DNA from: WACF01 sp040880205
GTDB lineage: Bacteria; Pseudomonadota; Gammaproteobacteria; Pseudomonadales; Cellvibrionaceae
Direction of reading: 5' to 3'
Assembly: GCA_040880205.1 (NCBI GenBank)
Contig: JBBDIU010000060.1
Span: forward strand, 1-33,489
DNA length: 33,489 nt
Shown here piece after piece: positions 33,369 to 33,489 of the stretch. The notes under the pieces are model-generated. The model was not told the origin of the DNA. It saw only the letters and a program-made list of their open reading frames with translations, and made no database searches. Position 1 is the stretch's first letter. Every line of letters starts with the position of its first letter. The translations under genes and the position numbers were made by a program.

Positions 33369-33390
33369 GCACTGAACTTAAGTTCGGTGC
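33369..33390. repeat. 22-base palindrome upstream of the spermidine-synthase-like gene
   Basis: The arms GCACTGAACTT and AAGTTCGGTGC are inverted, with 10 of 11 positions complementary and one T-G mismatch, about 30 bases from the start codon of the gene on the minus strand. I recall similar AACTTAAGTT-centred palindromes in other gammaproteobacterial genomes. It may be a dispersed repeat or an operator. Confidence 0.6.
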
Positions 33391-33457
33391 TGGCTTTCCG
33401 TTTGGGGAGGGGGTTGGTATTTCGAAACCGCATAAATACATCCCTGTAGCTCCCTCG

Positions 33458-33485
33458 CTTGACCGCCATGGACGGCGGAAATGCA
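33458..33485. repeat. Inverted copy of the 5.5-kb repeat core
   Basis: Its reverse complement matches 5547-5574 at 27 of 28 bases and contains the same CCGCC...GGCGG hairpin, with CCGCCG in place of CCGCCA. The flanks differ, so only the core is shared. It is cut off by the end of the window, so the full element is not visible. Confidence 0.75.
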
Positions 33486-33489
33486 CGCT

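Overview
The window comes from a chromosome of a free-living gammaproteobacterium, probably of a marine or Cellvibrionales-like type. This is inferred from gene content: a BCCT betaine-type carrier, a TonB receptor, a DUF4426 protein, a DUF1269 protein, a double-length UvrA, and a His-Arg-Pro tRNA cluster next to folD. I cannot name the genus. The DNA is moderately GC-rich. The exporter block at about 9.6-17.7 kb and the DNA just upstream of it look more AT-rich by eye.

Layout. 0-7.5 kb: an unknown 228-aa protein, a BCCT transporter, an LctP-family lactate/glycolate permease facing it, a 32-aa single-helix peptide plus a DUF1269 protein behind a symmetric FNR/Anr-like site, a hairpin-rich intergenic repeat, a zinc-binding-dehydrogenase-family oxidoreductase and a small cytochrome c lipoprotein. 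7.6-9.6 kb: a Tat-exported type-B carboxylesterase and a decayed fragment of a uvrA 3' end. 9.6-17.4 kb: a self-contained module, all on the minus strand, of membrane-fusion protein, ABC ATPase, duplicated FtsX/MacB permease, NtrC-type regulator and sensor kinase. In front of it lie a near-consensus sigma-54 promoter and two phased dyad sites. 17.7-18.4 kb: a VapBC toxin-antitoxin pair. 18.5-24.1 kb: a 1884-aa tandem UvrA carrying four complete ATPase cassettes, with a LexA-box-like site over its predicted -10. 24.3-25 kb: a nucleotidyltransferase with a small overlapping upstream partner. 25.1-28 kb: a TonB-dependent receptor followed by a lipoprotein. 28.0-28.5 kb: a frameshifted PAS-histidine kinase remnant. 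28.7-29.1 kb: DUF4426. 29.4-29.8 kb: tRNA-His, tRNA-Arg and tRNA-Pro with a clear promoter. 30-32.6 kb: folD, rsuA and an rsmC-like gene, a compact RNA-modification/one-carbon run. The end holds a spermidine-synthase-like gene and palindromic repeats, one of them an inverted copy of the 5.5-kb repeat.

The strongest candidate for an undescribed system is the exporter module with its own sigma-54 circuit. Its kinase has two membrane helices and almost no periplasmic loop, so it may sense through the transporter, as the Bce systems of Firmicutes do. The block lies between a decayed uvrA 3' fragment and the intact tandem uvrA, both in the same orientation, which suggests insertion or segmental duplication. 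All functional statements rest on reading motifs in the sequence; no database search was possible.
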